Notes: generated by a model from the sequence alone, not told the origin. 64,000 nt of DNA from Sweltsa coloradensis (GCA_024449915.1 JAMZAV010000160.1:992001-1056000), one strand, 5' to 3'. Positions 33,901 through 45,274 are shown, counted from the first letter of the stretch. Numbers and translations: made by a program.

Positions 33901-36900
33901 GGTTCATTTCACATTCTATCGAAAACTTGATACATCGTTTATACCAAACTTTTTCAACAAAGTATACCAACAGGTGAAAGTGAAATGTTACAATACGGTT
34001 ATGTTTGGAAAGGTATTGATTGTTGCAATCTGGTCCAGTAAAACCGAAAATAAATACTGTAAAGTATTTTATATAAATGTTCCAGGGAGACAAGCAGAAA
34101 GCGAGTAGTACGTTAGGGCTGTAACGATTGTGGCTCTTCTGTATACACGAGTCTGCCAATAAATTATTTACTTTTAACTGGAGTGATGATGGCGAAAAAT
34201 TTTTGAGAAATACTCTTAGCCTGCCCAAATTTTTGACAAAACCCAGACTTAGATTGAACGACTAGATTACGATATTTATACTATAATTTTTGTCTCTACA
34301 TTATAATCAATAGCGTTGCGAATGTGGCATGCATTGTCATATAGAACATTGATATTGTAATATTATTATTTTGAATGAATCATTTGTTGATTGTTTTAAC
34401 TACATCTTATCTTGTCCTTGTCTCTAGTTTCTTTCGATATGTTAAGTGATATTTTTTTTTCATAATCTGAAAGCGGTAGAAACGGTAGAAAAATAAATAG
34501 TTATCGTTTTTAATGTGCAAAAATATTGAATAACATATGATTATTCAACTGTATTTGTTTTTCAATTCGTACAACCAACAATTGTTCACCTCTTGTTTTT
34601 ATTAAACCTGTCATTGTTTTATGCATGACCGATAAAGATGAACAAGAATATTCGACAAACAGTAATTTTAAAATTTTAAATTATAAATTACGACATATAT
34701 ATTTTTTGTCGTAAAGCAGGACCATGCTACTTGAACGCAACAAAGTATCGAAATTTTACCGGACAACGTACAGCATTAACACTCCCTCGCAATATACACA
34801 CGTTTTAAATATAATTTATCACCCTTCGAACTTTATTTAGGTCTAATAAAAAGAAGTGTAAAATGTTGATTACTTACTTACGATAATCCCAAGTATAACC
34901 AAACCAATTACTCCCATAATAATCATCATCTGAAAGCAAAACACAATTTGATTAATGCACAATTGTGGATTCCAGACGAAACCAATAGAGAAGGAATACA
35001 CGAGAAGGCAGATATTGAGTAGATTATCTGTTAATATTATTAAGGGGAAATAGAAAAAAAATTGAATAACTCTTAATTTGAGCAGTATTTTTTAATGTTT
35101 CATAGCTTAAAAGTCAACTTCAAAGATACCTGGTTTCTGAAAAACTGCCATATTCACACTTTTATTCAAGTTAAATATTTTTGACTGTTAGTTCTCTACT
35201 GGACAAACGGGAACTCCAATCTTGATAACACTTTCTCACGGATCTGCAAAATCTCTGAACAAGACATGTCATCATGTTGGGTACAATCGAATAATTATTT
35301 CTCATGAAAATAGCACTTTATATTTTTTGTTGTGCAGGAATTCAGAGAGAAGTACCAAATCCGCTCGTCCATTAACGGGACTATTTAAAGGTTTGCGTTC
35401 ATACCTTTAGATTCTGCAGCCAGAATTTCCTCTTGAGTTTTCCTGCTTGCTGTTCAAACTGGGAGGCACCTTGTTGCAGAGCGTCTGAAAAACACCATTT
35501 CATGTATTAACACATTGTACTAAAACATACTTAAAAGGTTTGTGACATTTTAAGATCTTTTTGTTACCAAATGTACTGCTCAAACATAATCATGTAATTT
35601 TGGGACATCAAATCTGAAATTGCATTCAACTAGTGTTGAACTAAGTTCAAATGAAATGATACACAAATCAATTTTGTAACATGGTAGATTTAGTCTTGCT
35701 GATATAGCAGTTGCCATGTATCCAAATGCATCACCAAAGTGTAAAATGATATGTAATTGATTACAACTGTGAACAAGAAAATATTTTTTCTTTAGTCATG
35801 GTAGTTGTAGAACATGTGAGTCTGAATTCAGAGATTACCCTGAGCAAGTAAGTTGGAGACATGACATCTCACTCAGAAACTATGATGTTCGTGACACGCT
35901 GTCAAAACAATTGGCTCATCAATTGAAAATCCTTATCTTCCTGGGTCGATAGTAAGTCGGTTTGTTTGGATATGAGTAACACAACAATTTCAAGTTCGTT
36001 AGGTTTTATTTGCCTTGTTGCTACAGTTTCTGGGCCTGGTCATCATATTTTAGTATCCCAATATTTATTTATTTATTTATTGTTGTTTATCCTTGTTATT
36101 ATTACATTTTTTAACAACAAGAAATATATATGTAACATGATTAGAGTATGGCATTAAAATAAATCGAACTAAATTATTTGTGATTTTACGAACTGAGCTA
36201 CACACAATAATTATGTCAATAACTTGCAAGTATATTTTATTGCTCGATATTTTAGAGTTTCTATATAGTGTTCCTATCCTACTGGCAAGTATTATGCAGT
36301 AGGTATGGGGCCTTTGCTGTTTCTTCCAGCCGATTTTATGTTGATTAAGATCTCAGGCAAAATCTTCTTGTCACACACTATTAATTTTAAAATAATGTTT
36401 GTTTAACTGAAAAGAAACATTGTATAAAACATATTATGTTGACCAAACATACAGAATTTCAAATTCAAAGAAGTTAAGAGCTCACATTAAAAATAATTTT
36501 CACTTCATTCATGCCCAGAAATACGTTTCATCGCGCCTAAAGGTATAATGTTGCTTTCAGATAAACTAAAAATAAGTAAAGTTGTTGATTGAAAACATAG
36601 AATCGCTTCTACTCGCCTGATCTGGGCCAAGGGTATTGAGACCAAACTCGTGTTGATTATCTGTTTGAGCGGCACGTTAATGCTTGGTCCGTGTCAGGCG
36701 AAGTAGCTTGCGGTGTTTTCTCGGGGGCATGCATAAAGCAATAGGGTTGACAAGTAATCCCCCTACATTCACAGAGCTTGAACCCAGTCTCTTCGAAGAG
36801 TATATGAAATTAATTTCTCAACTTTAGAAAAGGTATTTAATTAGTTATTCAAGCTGCGAACTTAAAGTTTACAATGTATGTCAAACGGAACGATGTGTTG

Positions 36901-39900
36901 AAACTTGGATAAACTCGCAGCTATAGCTGAATGTTGCTAACTAAGTAAAACATCAAATATTGCGCTAAACTTGCAAAGTAATTTATGAATCCGGTTTCAG
37001 CATCTAAGCTAAGGTTGATAAGAGCAACCTCTTCTACATGAAAAGCTTGATCTTCTTTAACCGAGGGCGTTCTATATAGGAAGTGAAAGAAAATTGTACC
37101 CAAAATAATTCATTATTATTTTTTCGCTAACCACCTGTTTTAAACAGCAGGGTATTTGATTGGGCTATAGCTTACTATGTTGTTTGTATATTCTACTCTG
37201 AAACCCAAGCTGAAATTGAATTATAAATAAACGTTACACCTGGTTAAGTTTGAAATAATAAGAATGTGTAAAAACTGTAATGGTTTGAATCCTACCTGCT
37301 CGGTCGTCCAATTCCGACAGTTTTTGATCTCTCTCTAGAACCTTCTCCACGTTCGTTTTCATAATGTCAACAACCTAGAACCACAATGAAACATTAGTAC
37401 AACAGTCATCATATCTAAGTGGTACTGGGGAGGAGTGGCTACTTTGTGGCCGTGCTTCACACAAGGGTGGAGGGGGGGGGGGGGGGTCAATGCGCTCCAA
37501 AAATAGCCATGTCTAATAAAATATGACTCTTCATTGCTACAATCTGAAATATTCTTGTCGTTTTCCTTTATTGAAAGTGAATTGGTTGAAACCGATAAGC
37601 TAAAGTGAGGAAAATGAGGACAGTTTAGTGTATTCTTTGTAAATCTTTTTTTTTATAACTGAATAGGAAGAATAGACGTTAAATAAATAGGGAACAATTC
37701 CCTTCTTCCTAATTACTTAAACCTTAATTACTACTCACTATACTGACGTCGTGTTCTTTTTCTTCGACCGACATATCTTTTCACATTTCAGAAAGCAAAT
37801 TACGTTTCACCCACTCTACTCGTAAGCGCTTTAGTCTTTTTCAGGGCGATCGTTAAAACTACATGAAGTTTCATTGATATGGGGCAGTGCTTGCGTATCG
37901 ACTGTTGGCACCTGTCAATATTACAGCTTGTTCCATGGGACACGTTTCCTAATGTAAGCATGTTTGAAAGAAACTTTTGACCGCACCGCAGGGTATAGTA
38001 TTCTGCAATGATCGGTTTGTCAAGTGATTAGCTAATGATTACCAAACTCAACGTAATGTATCGTAGTGGTGTAATACATACACGAATGGTACGGGAAGAT
38101 CGTCTGTTCGGTTCTTCCTCGGTCACAAGTCGGAAGAGACGGTGGAGTACTGCAGAAGGTGAACACTACTACTAGGAAGGTATGTACAAAACAATGAACG
38201 GAAAGTGCATGCTAAGTATACAGGCCTCACTTCACACAACTACCGCATATTGTTTCCATTAGCGAATGTATAATTTATGATAAATGCATAGCCTGACTGA
38301 ACAAAGCTGTAGAACGCTGAAATATAATATTCTCTTTAATCGATACATCAAACGTTTCAATCAATAATTTGTGCCCAGCTGACAACTTCGTACATTTTAA
38401 ACTAAACGCTTTGTCAATTTAGGATCCATGATGTGCAATACCAATAAATATTCTTCTGTGTGGAAATTAATATAAACTTCAGTGTAAATGCGGGAATCGA
38501 CTGCAATACGGTTTAGATAGAGCACGTTGTTTGTTTCACAAAATAAATTTGTCTTATTGACATTAAAACTTTGTAGTTGGATGAGCGAAGCGAAGCTTCA
38601 ATTTCACTGACCACCCCCCCCCCTCCCCCTTAAAAAAAAAATAGCTAGGGAGTTTGTTTTTTTGTATTTTTGCCTGTTTGTTAACGCTCTACTGGGCAAA
38701 CGGCATGTGCGATCTTGATGAAAATTTGAGGGTACCTTCAAAATCTCTGAACTTAGACTTGCCACGTTTTCGGGTACAATCGATCAAATATTTCTTATGA
38801 TTATCGTACTTTTACGATTTTTTCGATTTTTAATGAGATATTTTCGTGATATTTACTCGCGACCGGGCAAACGGCTACTCCGATCTCGATGAAACTTTAT
38901 GGGTACGTTTAAAATCACTGAAATTATATATGTTATGATTTTAGAGACATTTGAAGAAATATTTCTTATAGAAATCGTACTTTTACGATTTTCACCCTAT
39001 TTTTATACAATATTTACGTGATAATTGGGCCGATAATCAACCATAAAAGCTCATCCATCAACGCGACTGGAAAAGGCATTAGCGAAGCGGCCTATAGCTA
39101 TGCTTTAATTTGTAATGAAAGCCGCATACAGCTTGTTTAACAGCAGCAGCTGTTTTAACAGCAGGGCGGCTCTGGTGCCAACTGGTTATTATAAAATAAC
39201 CGGCTAAATGAAAAACTTAACTGACTCTCCAAAACAATATTTACATGGAACAGGGAGAAACGGCCTCTTATTGTAGATACTTGACAACATAACTTTGAAA
39301 ACACATTTATTCTTCAAGATGGCGGTAAACGGCTAGACTGCAACATTTCCTGATTGAATCATACGATTCAAAGAGTTTCTCAGTGGATATGTCACTCTCT
39401 GATCTCAGTAAATATCATTGGGAAAACCTGTGGTGAGGCACTAAGGGACGCCGTTTGATATCGAATGTTTTGAAATTGGGTTCAATGTCAACATCGCAAT
39501 AAAATTGTGATATCCGCTTGCATTTGACATCAAAAATAGAAAACAACTTGAAACGAGGAGCTAGGTTTACTAGCAGTACGCCGCGGGAAATTCACGAGAG
39601 AATTTATCAAGCCTTATTGAATCTTATTAAGCTTATTAACCGTTATTAACAGTAATTAACCTTAATCAATGTTATAGTTTAACAAGTAGGGTTTTATTTA
39701 AAACAATAAAACCCGGGACTTTATTTAAAGAATTCGTGTGTTTCCAACTGTATAATAATATCTTTTGAGAAAGTTTTGAAATCTTTTACTGTTAACCTTT
39801 ATAGGTTACTGGTAAGTATACTTACCACTAATTTTCAAAATCTACACAATTAAATCTACCAGTTTTCCATCCTTTTAACCCGGGTAAAAAGCTGCCTTAT

Positions 39901-40618
39901 TTCGTTCTGAATTAATAGAATTTTTCCGTATTAAATTCTAATGATAAGAAGAATTTTTGTAATGGTTCAAAAAACAAATTGTGTATCAAAACACAAAAAT
40001 ACACACATTTCCGGGATGTCCCGGATATTTTGTTTGCCTGTAGTAGATTCAATTTGAATGTGTAAAAAAAATGGAAAAAAGGAAAAATTGCAAAAAAATC
40101 TAATTTTTGAAAAAAAAAAAAAAATTGGATTTTTTTTCAAATTTGATGTCAATTTGGAATCCAAAATCAGCATTTTATTCCTAGAAGATCAAGGGAAAAA
40201 ATAAAAAAAATCCAAAATTCTTTAAAAAATCATGAATTTCAAATTGCAAAGGTAGAAAGCAAAATTTTGGGTCCCACCTTTTTGCCCTATAAAGGGTTAA
40301 TAAAGATAAAAACCCCAATGGCAGACGATATAAGACCCGATTTCGAGGCCTACCCAGCAAGAGAGTTGTCATATGCGGTGTAATTTGGAAAACAAGCAAG
40401 CAGTATCATAGACACACTTTTCTACATTAGTCTCTAAAAAAGATGATGGGTCTATTAGTGGGTTTATGTGGGTACTTTTGTCAAGACATACCTCGTCTAC
40501 TTGCGCTTGTGTTTGTTGTAATCTTTTCTGCGACGCAATTTGTTGGGGCGTTCTTGGTCCACCAACGATGACCCCATCTTCTCCTGTGGTCAGATTACTT
40601 GGAGCACCTTCGGCAGCC
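24866..40618 (-). CDS. nSyb: Neuronal synaptobrevin / VAMP v-SNARE with luminal Pro/Gln-rich tail (first coding exon not located)
   Basis: This is a synaptic-vesicle R-SNARE that pairs with syntaxin and SNAP-25 to drive membrane fusion. Visible exons are 40492-40618, 37296-37374, 35405-35484, 34878-34929 and 24866-24996, all in phase, giving 155 residues. They encode a short variable N-region, [20 protein letters not shown], the R-SNARE motif with its zero-layer Arg in [13 protein letters not shown], the juxtamembrane [12 protein letters not shown], a hydrophobic anchor starting [16 protein letters not shown], and a luminal tail of about 40 residues rich in Pro and Gln ending at TAA. Vertebrate VAMP2 has almost no luminal tail; Drosophila n-Syb has a long Pro-rich one, supporting an arthropod copy. 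The first exon should supply Met plus a few residues and end in phase 2. The last intron is about 9.9 kb. Confidence 0.97.
26784..26864. repeat. Tandem duplication, 41-base unit x2
   Basis: TATGCGTCTACTATTACT followed by CTCTCCATAAGAGTTT occurs twice back to back with a 2-base indel. It lies inside the last synaptobrevin intron. Confidence 0.9.
27641..27766. mobile_element. Short inverted-repeat element (about 126 bp)
   Basis: The left arm ATACAGTGTTACGTTAGTTT is mirrored by GAAAACTAACGCAACACTAT at 27747-27766. A C11 tract flanks the right arm. This is a miniature DNA element; the superfamily is uncertain. Confidence 0.6.
29111..29190. repeat. Tandem duplication, 40-base unit x2 with perfect hairpins
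   Basis: Each unit begins ATATCACCT and contains TCACCT-N5-AGGTGA (arms at 29114-29130 and 29154-29170), then CATGAGTC. In unit 2 this makes TGAGTCA, an AP-1 consensus. The position is deep in the synaptobrevin intron. Confidence 0.9.
32398..32650 (+). pseudogene. LINE reverse-transcriptase C-terminal relic, frameshifted
   Basis: Frame 1 from 32398 reads [20 protein letters not shown], then [13 protein letters not shown] and a stop. After a frame change the next frame reads [20 protein letters not shown], then KGWKKLL. RWFGH-x-x-RM, GRPR-x-RW and the W-x-x-A / W+-L ending are the signature of the region after the RT domain of non-LTR retrotransposons. A GAT/GAA-rich simple tract follows. It is a dead 5'-truncated copy in the synaptobrevin intron. 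Confidence 0.8.
34878..34929 (-). CDS. nSyb: Synaptobrevin exon 5: transmembrane anchor
   Basis: The acceptor TTTCAG precedes ATG ATG. The exon encodes [16 protein letters not shown] and, if the downstream donor is used, a further Val plus one base. Two GTAAGT donors overlap four bases apart: the first after 34882, the second after 34878. I chose the second because it is in frame with the better acceptor of the last exon. The first is in frame with an alternative acceptor at 24991. Confidence 0.9.
35195..35400 (+). mobile_element. Decayed Helentron-like relic, family A type
   Basis: TCTCTACTGGACAAACGG, then AAAATCTCTGAACAAGAC, GGGTACAATCGAATAATTAT and CATTAACGGGACTATTTAAA parallel the family A interior and 3' end in the same order. 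Ends are not recognisable. It sits within a few bases of synaptobrevin exon 4. Confidence 0.4.
35405..35484 (-). CDS. nSyb: Synaptobrevin exon 4: SNARE C-half and juxtamembrane region
   Basis: The acceptor TTTTCAG precedes this exon. It completes the Asp codon of DDRAD, then reads [20 protein letters not shown] and WLQNLK. The basic and aromatic juxtamembrane stretch abuts the anchor. The donor GTATGA is in phase 0. A degraded Helentron-like relic ends almost against the 3' side of this exon. Confidence 0.98.
35485..37295 (-). other. Synaptobrevin intron between exons 3 and 4
   Basis: This is unremarkable AT-rich intron with an (ATTT)n tract near 36060-36083. No other element is recognised. 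Confidence 0.6.
37296..37374 (-). CDS. nSyb: Synaptobrevin exon 3: SNARE motif core
   Basis: The acceptor TTCTAG precedes this exon. It encodes [20 protein letters not shown] then ELDDRA, ending in phase 1 at GTAGGA. It contains the zero-layer Arg (LERD) that classifies the protein as an R-SNARE. It is 79 bases long. Confidence 0.98.
37472..37486. repeat. G homopolymer run
   Basis: A G-run within TGGAGGGGGG-type sequence in the intron between synaptobrevin exons 2 and 3. Similar runs occur near 8219, 19168, 20883 and 30129. Confidence 0.8.
38577..39085 (+). mobile_element. Helentron-like element, family A copy 2
   Basis: The left end is TTGGATGAGCGAAGCGAAGC; the right subterminal repeat is GCTCATCCATCAACGCG. 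The exact CTAG end is lost. The interior has two units that begin with GGGCAAACGG about 170 bases apart and include TGATGAAAATTTGAGGGTAC and TACTTTTACGATTTT. Confidence 0.65.
40492..40618 (-). CDS. nSyb: Synaptobrevin exon 2: N-region and start of SNARE motif
   Basis: The acceptor TCGCAG precedes this exon. One base completes a codon from an unseen first exon, then [20 protein letters not shown] leads into [20 protein letters not shown] and E. The donor GTATGT is in phase 0. The [11 protein letters not shown] block is nearly invariant in synaptobrevins. Confidence 0.97.
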
Positions 40619-40851
40619 CTGCGACACAAAGACAACATAAGGTCAAACTCAAGTCGGCAAGGTCTCTGCTTGTGTAGATTTCCACCTCGAGAGCCTAGCT
40701 TTATTTACGGATGCTAATACACCCATAAAACTTAAAACAATACAATATTATAGGATGATTTTAATGCAATGTCTTAATATTTCAATGAGCCCAGTTTTCT
40801 TTTAGTTATTCAAATTCGTCTTCATTTCGCAAATGGTTTGTAAATATGTTA

Positions 40852-41816
40852 TTGGATGAGCGTAGCGAGCGAAGCGAAGATTCCATTTCACTACACTGGA
40901 GAAAAAAATCCGGAATGTTTTTTTTTTCTTCTTTCTTTCTTTTTTTTGTATTTTTGTGTGTCTGTGAACACGATTCCGGCTAAACCGATACTCCGATTGC
41001 GATAAAATTTTATGGAGACCTTCGAAATCTCAGAACTTAGAACTGCACCGTAGGAAAAATCGATCAAAAAATTATTTTTCTTAAAAATCGCAATTTTACG
41101 ATTTATTTCGTTTTTCTTTTTTGTTTTTGTTTGTATTTTTGTGTGTTTGTTAACACGATTCCGGCTAAACCGATACTCCAATTGCGATGAAATTTTCAGG
41201 AGACCTTTGAAATCTCTGAACTTAGAACTTCCATTTTTTTTTAGCGCAATCGAAAAATTATTTCTCATGAAAATCGCTTCTTTACGATTTTTTTTTCGTT
41301 TTTCTTGTTTTTTCTGTTTGTAATTTTGAGTGTTTGTTAACACGATTCCGGCTAAACCGATATTCCAATTGCGATGAAATTTTTTGGAGACCTTCGAGAT
41401 CTCTAAACTTAGACCTGCCACGTTTTTGGGTACAATCGACAATATATTTTTTATGAATATTGTACTTTTACGATTTTTTTCGATTTTTAGTGCGATATTT
41501 TCGTGACATTAGGGCCGATTCTGACCAGACGGGTGGGGCTACAACGTTCATATTTTACATGGGACATTAAGGAAATGGTCATGTATTGCTTTCTGAAAGA
41601 AAAATTTTAAAAAGTTTGCTAGAATCCACGGAATAAAGGTTTTAATATGGGTTTTTTGAGGTTTATAATAACAATTAACAGGTAACAATAGAAAATTGAC
41701 AACAATCACCTTCAATGCATCACAAAGCAATTGCAAAGGAAAAGTGGTCTCACGCAAAGTAAAAACTTACAAAAACGCTCATCCATCAACGCGGCGGGAC
41801 TTTAGCGTTTTCCTAG
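40852..41816 (+). mobile_element. Helentron-like element, family A copy 3, with internal tandem repeat
   Basis: The left end is TTGGATGAGCGTAGCGAGCG. The right part is CGCTCATCCATCAACGCGGC, with the end TTTTCCTAG at 41816 before T. The interior holds a unit of about 186 bp repeated roughly three times (AACACGATTCCGGCTAAACC recurs near 40968, 41153 and 41340). Because 186 is a multiple of three, a 183-codon minus-strand open frame survives across the units. It is not a credible gene. Confidence 0.72.
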
Positions 41817-42155
41817 TACGGAACAATGAAAGTCTTGGGTTTCCAGGTGTGATTAGCGGTAGTGGTTTGCTACGTTAACAACTGACAGCAATAACCTCAA
41901 CTAATTTTTTATTTTGAGAACTCATTTCCATCGGCGCAAACTCAATGGCAAACGTTAAAAACAAATTAGTGACGTGCGTGTAGAGGTTCTGACAATTGGG
42001 TCGGGTTTGGATAGTAAACTGCTTGGTAATAAAGAACTAGAGTTGGCATTAAGTTTTAATTTATATTGGTTGACATTTTGGATAGGCCAAGACCAAAATT
42101 AAAATAAAATAAACAATTGACTACGATTTACGACGACTCGAGAAATAAATGTAAT

Positions 42156-42418
42156 GTCACGTGACCTTGTTTTCAAGCACACGAGCAATGTTAAGCCTGG
42201 ACCGGCACCTCCACCAAAACAACGTAAAATCAAGACTGCCTCCTCCGACAAGCAGTCACGTGACCTGTATTCAACAACACGAGCAATGTTAGCTGGACCG
42301 GCACCTCCACCAAAACAACGTAACATCTAGACTGCCCCCTCCGACAAGCAGTCACGTGACCTTGTATTCAAGCACACGAGCAGTGTTAAGTCTGGACCGG
42401 CACCTCCACCAAAAACTT
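42156..42418. repeat. Minisatellite, about 97-base unit, 2.7 copies
   Basis: Units begin GTCACGTGACCTTGT at 42156, 42255 and 42351. Each contains CGAGCAATGTTAAG and the 15-mer CCGGCACCTCCACCA. The palindrome CACGTG (E-box form) opens each unit. Confidence 0.92.
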
Positions 42419-42579
42419 ACTAAAATAATCAAAAACCAAACGTAAACAGTTCAAATTAACAGAAGTTAAATTTTATCTTAATATTTTTCTTTGCTCTTAA
42501 TAATTGAATAACCATCAGTATAAAAGCTGATTTAGTGCCGCCATATAACCGAGCCATAATCCAAAAATACGCATTACTG

Positions 42580-42690
42580 TTTACTCGTCCGTATGTGCAT
42601 GTGTCACATCGCACGTAAAAAAACCGATTATAACCTTCGAATGACTTGCGTTTTTTGTTGAAATTGTGCTTAATAACAAGGATGATACAA
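42580..42690 (+). repeat. Family D fragment
   Basis: CTCGTCCGTATGTGCATGTG, AAACCGATTATAACC and AACAAGGATGATACAAAA follow the family D order. Two C-homopolymer runs lie just downstream, around 42711-42728 and 42776-42790. Confidence 0.45.
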
Positions 42691-44373
42691 AATATGTTTA
42701 GTGTTTCTGCCCCCCCCCCCCCCCCCCCTTAACCCCTGGACTGGAACAAGCATGAACACTTATGGTAAGCTTCGCCCCCCCCCCCCCCCCATTTTGGGAA
42801 TATTCCTGTACCGTTGCTTGTTATAGTCGGCACCAACCTTCTAAACAAGGATCACGACGAATATAATGCCGAATTGCTTTTCTATTTTATAACAGAATTT
42901 ACTTCATAACTAATACTGCAAGTATGGAAAAACATCGTATCCAATCGCGACGTTATAACGCTGAATTAGAAACACAATTACTGGTGTGTATGCGAGCCTT
43001 TATTGGCTCAGTCAGTGGCTGGTGGTGTTTATACGCTTTGCTCGACTTGGATGTTCGCGTTTCTCAATTTCAATAACATGAGACGACTTATAAACAAACG
43101 AGCGACCACCTAACTAACTAGCAAGATCCGTGATTGCATCATTATTGAGCTTGTGCAAACTTCGAGAGATGGATTTCGTTACAGATCATTTTAAAACGAT
43201 AAAGACATTACAGCTAGATAGAGTATTATTATTTAGTTTTCAACGGAAATAAGTTTATTTTTTGATTATCTCCAACATTTAGAGATTACTTTCCCAGTCT
43301 TAAACGAGTTTTGACAAAATGAAGGCAATATGATGAAAATATGCTGGCATAAATATAATATTCTTGGTTCCTAAAATACATTTATTGCTTCAGTGTATTA
43401 TTTCTTTCTTTCTTTCTAGTCTGTCCTATTCATGTTATTAAAAGTGATTGTCAGGTCAGTAAATAAAACCAAGTACATTAATGCACAAAAATAATAAACA
43501 TTAGTCAAGCATATCCAAATAATAATACTACCACAAAGCACAAATAGTGTGTATTATGAGACAAGAAATTCTGATATTTTTTAAATTTTTTTTATAAAAA
43601 AGTGAAATAAAATAATTAATTAATAATAATTAAACAAGAAGGTAAATGACTTTCAGAGTTGATAAATTTTTGTATCAGACAGATAGCGTCGTAGATCGGT
43701 TTCTAAATCAAATCTAGTTTGCATCATAGACTGAAATTACTGGCATTATTATTTTGCTGATTCAACAAATAAAGAGATTATGTCATTATTAAATAACATT
43801 TCATCTCGAAATAATTTTGATTAATTGTGATGGATTATGTTTGTGAGTGGTGGATTGCGACGTATGTATATAGTAATATCTTAAGAAGATATTTTGGAAT
43901 TGCTTGCTTGAAAATTATTATTCCTTGATTTCATTGTATCTCGCAACCACCTTGCGTCAGATCCAGCTTAATTGAACGAATTAGTACACATCCATAGGAA
44001 AACAAAGTAAGTAAAGTTGTATGAGTGAGTGACAGGAAAAGCAAAAGTTTGGCTTGTCTTATTTCAAGTGCGCTTCTTCGCACTGGGCGAGAATGGCTAA
44101 CTTTAAATGAACTCAAGAATATACAAATTATTTTAATGTTTCAATAAAACACAATATGCACTTGTTGGACGCTCCACGCACAATGTCCACAGAGTGTGGA
44201 AGCGCGGTGGATCTGTAAACCGCACTCCGCGGTCTGTGTAACAACTGCGAAGAAAATGACTATGGTACACAAGAGCAAAGTAAAATCAATTTAATTTGTC
44301 ACTTTTTACACTTTGGATTTGGTTATTAACTCTTTTCAGGGAAGGAACTGCATAAACTGACGGGTTTCAATAC

Positions 44374-44636
44374 TAACCGACAGTGTTGGCTCGAGCGTTA
44401 AGCGCGCGACTCGGATTCGGGAGGTCCCGGGTTTAAATCCCGCCGAGACCGGTAATCCTAATTGAAGTTTTATTCGAGGCATTCCTCAGTCGTTAAGCGA
44501 ATGTAAGGCATTGAGTCCTCATAAACAGCCCTCGGACATCCCTTCATAATTGTCCTATCCGCAACATACCTTGTTAGATACCTTAAGGGAGGCATGAAGT
44601 GCTCCCTGAGCAGGCTACCCACAAAAATTATTAATA
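44374..44636 (+). mobile_element. tRNA-derived SINE, family S, full-length
   Basis: This is the best plus-strand copy. The head reads GTTGGCTCGAGCGTTAAGCG, then TCGGGAGGTCCCGGG and GGTTTAAATCCC (B box, near 44430-44441). The body runs through GGTAATCCTAATTGAAG, AACAGCCCTCGGACATCCC and ATTGTCCTATCCGCAACATA to CCCACAAAAATTATTAATAG. It sets the orientation of the other copies. Confidence 0.87.
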
Positions 44637-44864
44637 GGTAATAAAAAATTTAAAAACACAAGAACTATTCCTTACGCCTCAAACATAGCATTGAACGTAT
44701 TATACCATTAATATATTTAATGACAATTCAATTAGTTCATTTTTAACATATAACAACTATATAAGCAATGATTTTATAACCCATCCTTAGAACATATTAT
44801 GAAAGGTATTTATTGTATGGATCTATAAGCTAGTAGTAAATAAAAACGGTTCTATATTTTGTTA

Positions 44865-45274
44865 TTGAGCGAGCGTAGCGAGCGTCTCCACTTGACTCTT
44901 ATGGCTCGAATGTCTGTTTTTTCTTTTCTTTTTTTCTGTTACTGCTTCGATACAGGTTGCACCGTTTCTCTGATCGACCTGAAATTTTTCACACATGTAC
45001 ATACCACCTAGGCGGGTTGCTGTATAGTTTTTGAACAAAATCCGATCGTTGGTTATAAAAAAAAAAATAATAAAAAAAAATGTTCCGATCGTTATGAAAT
45101 TTTGCAGGGTGAATAAGTACACACATTCTCTCCTATTTTACAAATTGTCAGCTAAATCGGTCAAGACCTTAAAGACTTATTGGTATGTAACATTATGGGA
45201 ATGTCGTACTCGGGTCGTTGTTGCACGTACCGGTGCTCGCTCAACAACGCGACGGGACTTTAGCGTTTTCCTAG
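44865..45274 (+). mobile_element. Helentron-like element, family B copy 4
   Basis: The left terminus is TTGAGCGAGCGTAGCGAGCG; the right part has GGTGCTCGCTCAACAACGCG and ends CTAG at 45271-45274 before T. It is nearly collinear with the copy at 6223-6643 over its whole length, so the two moved relatively recently. Confidence 0.75.

Larger units (their letters stand above)
24997..34877 (-). other. Large last intron of synaptobrevin
   Basis: This is about 9.9 kb between the anchor exon and the tail exon. Unlike the rest of the window it carries few repeats: a small inverted-repeat element (27641-27766), two short tandem duplications (26784-26864 and 29111-29190) and a LINE relic (32398-32650). 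No further synaptobrevin-like exon is evident by eye. Confidence 0.6.

Noticed and set aside
40891..41442. 183-codon minus-strand open frame rich in Lys and Asn
   Set aside because: It spans tandem 186-base units inside a mobile element; the frame persists because the unit length is a multiple of three.
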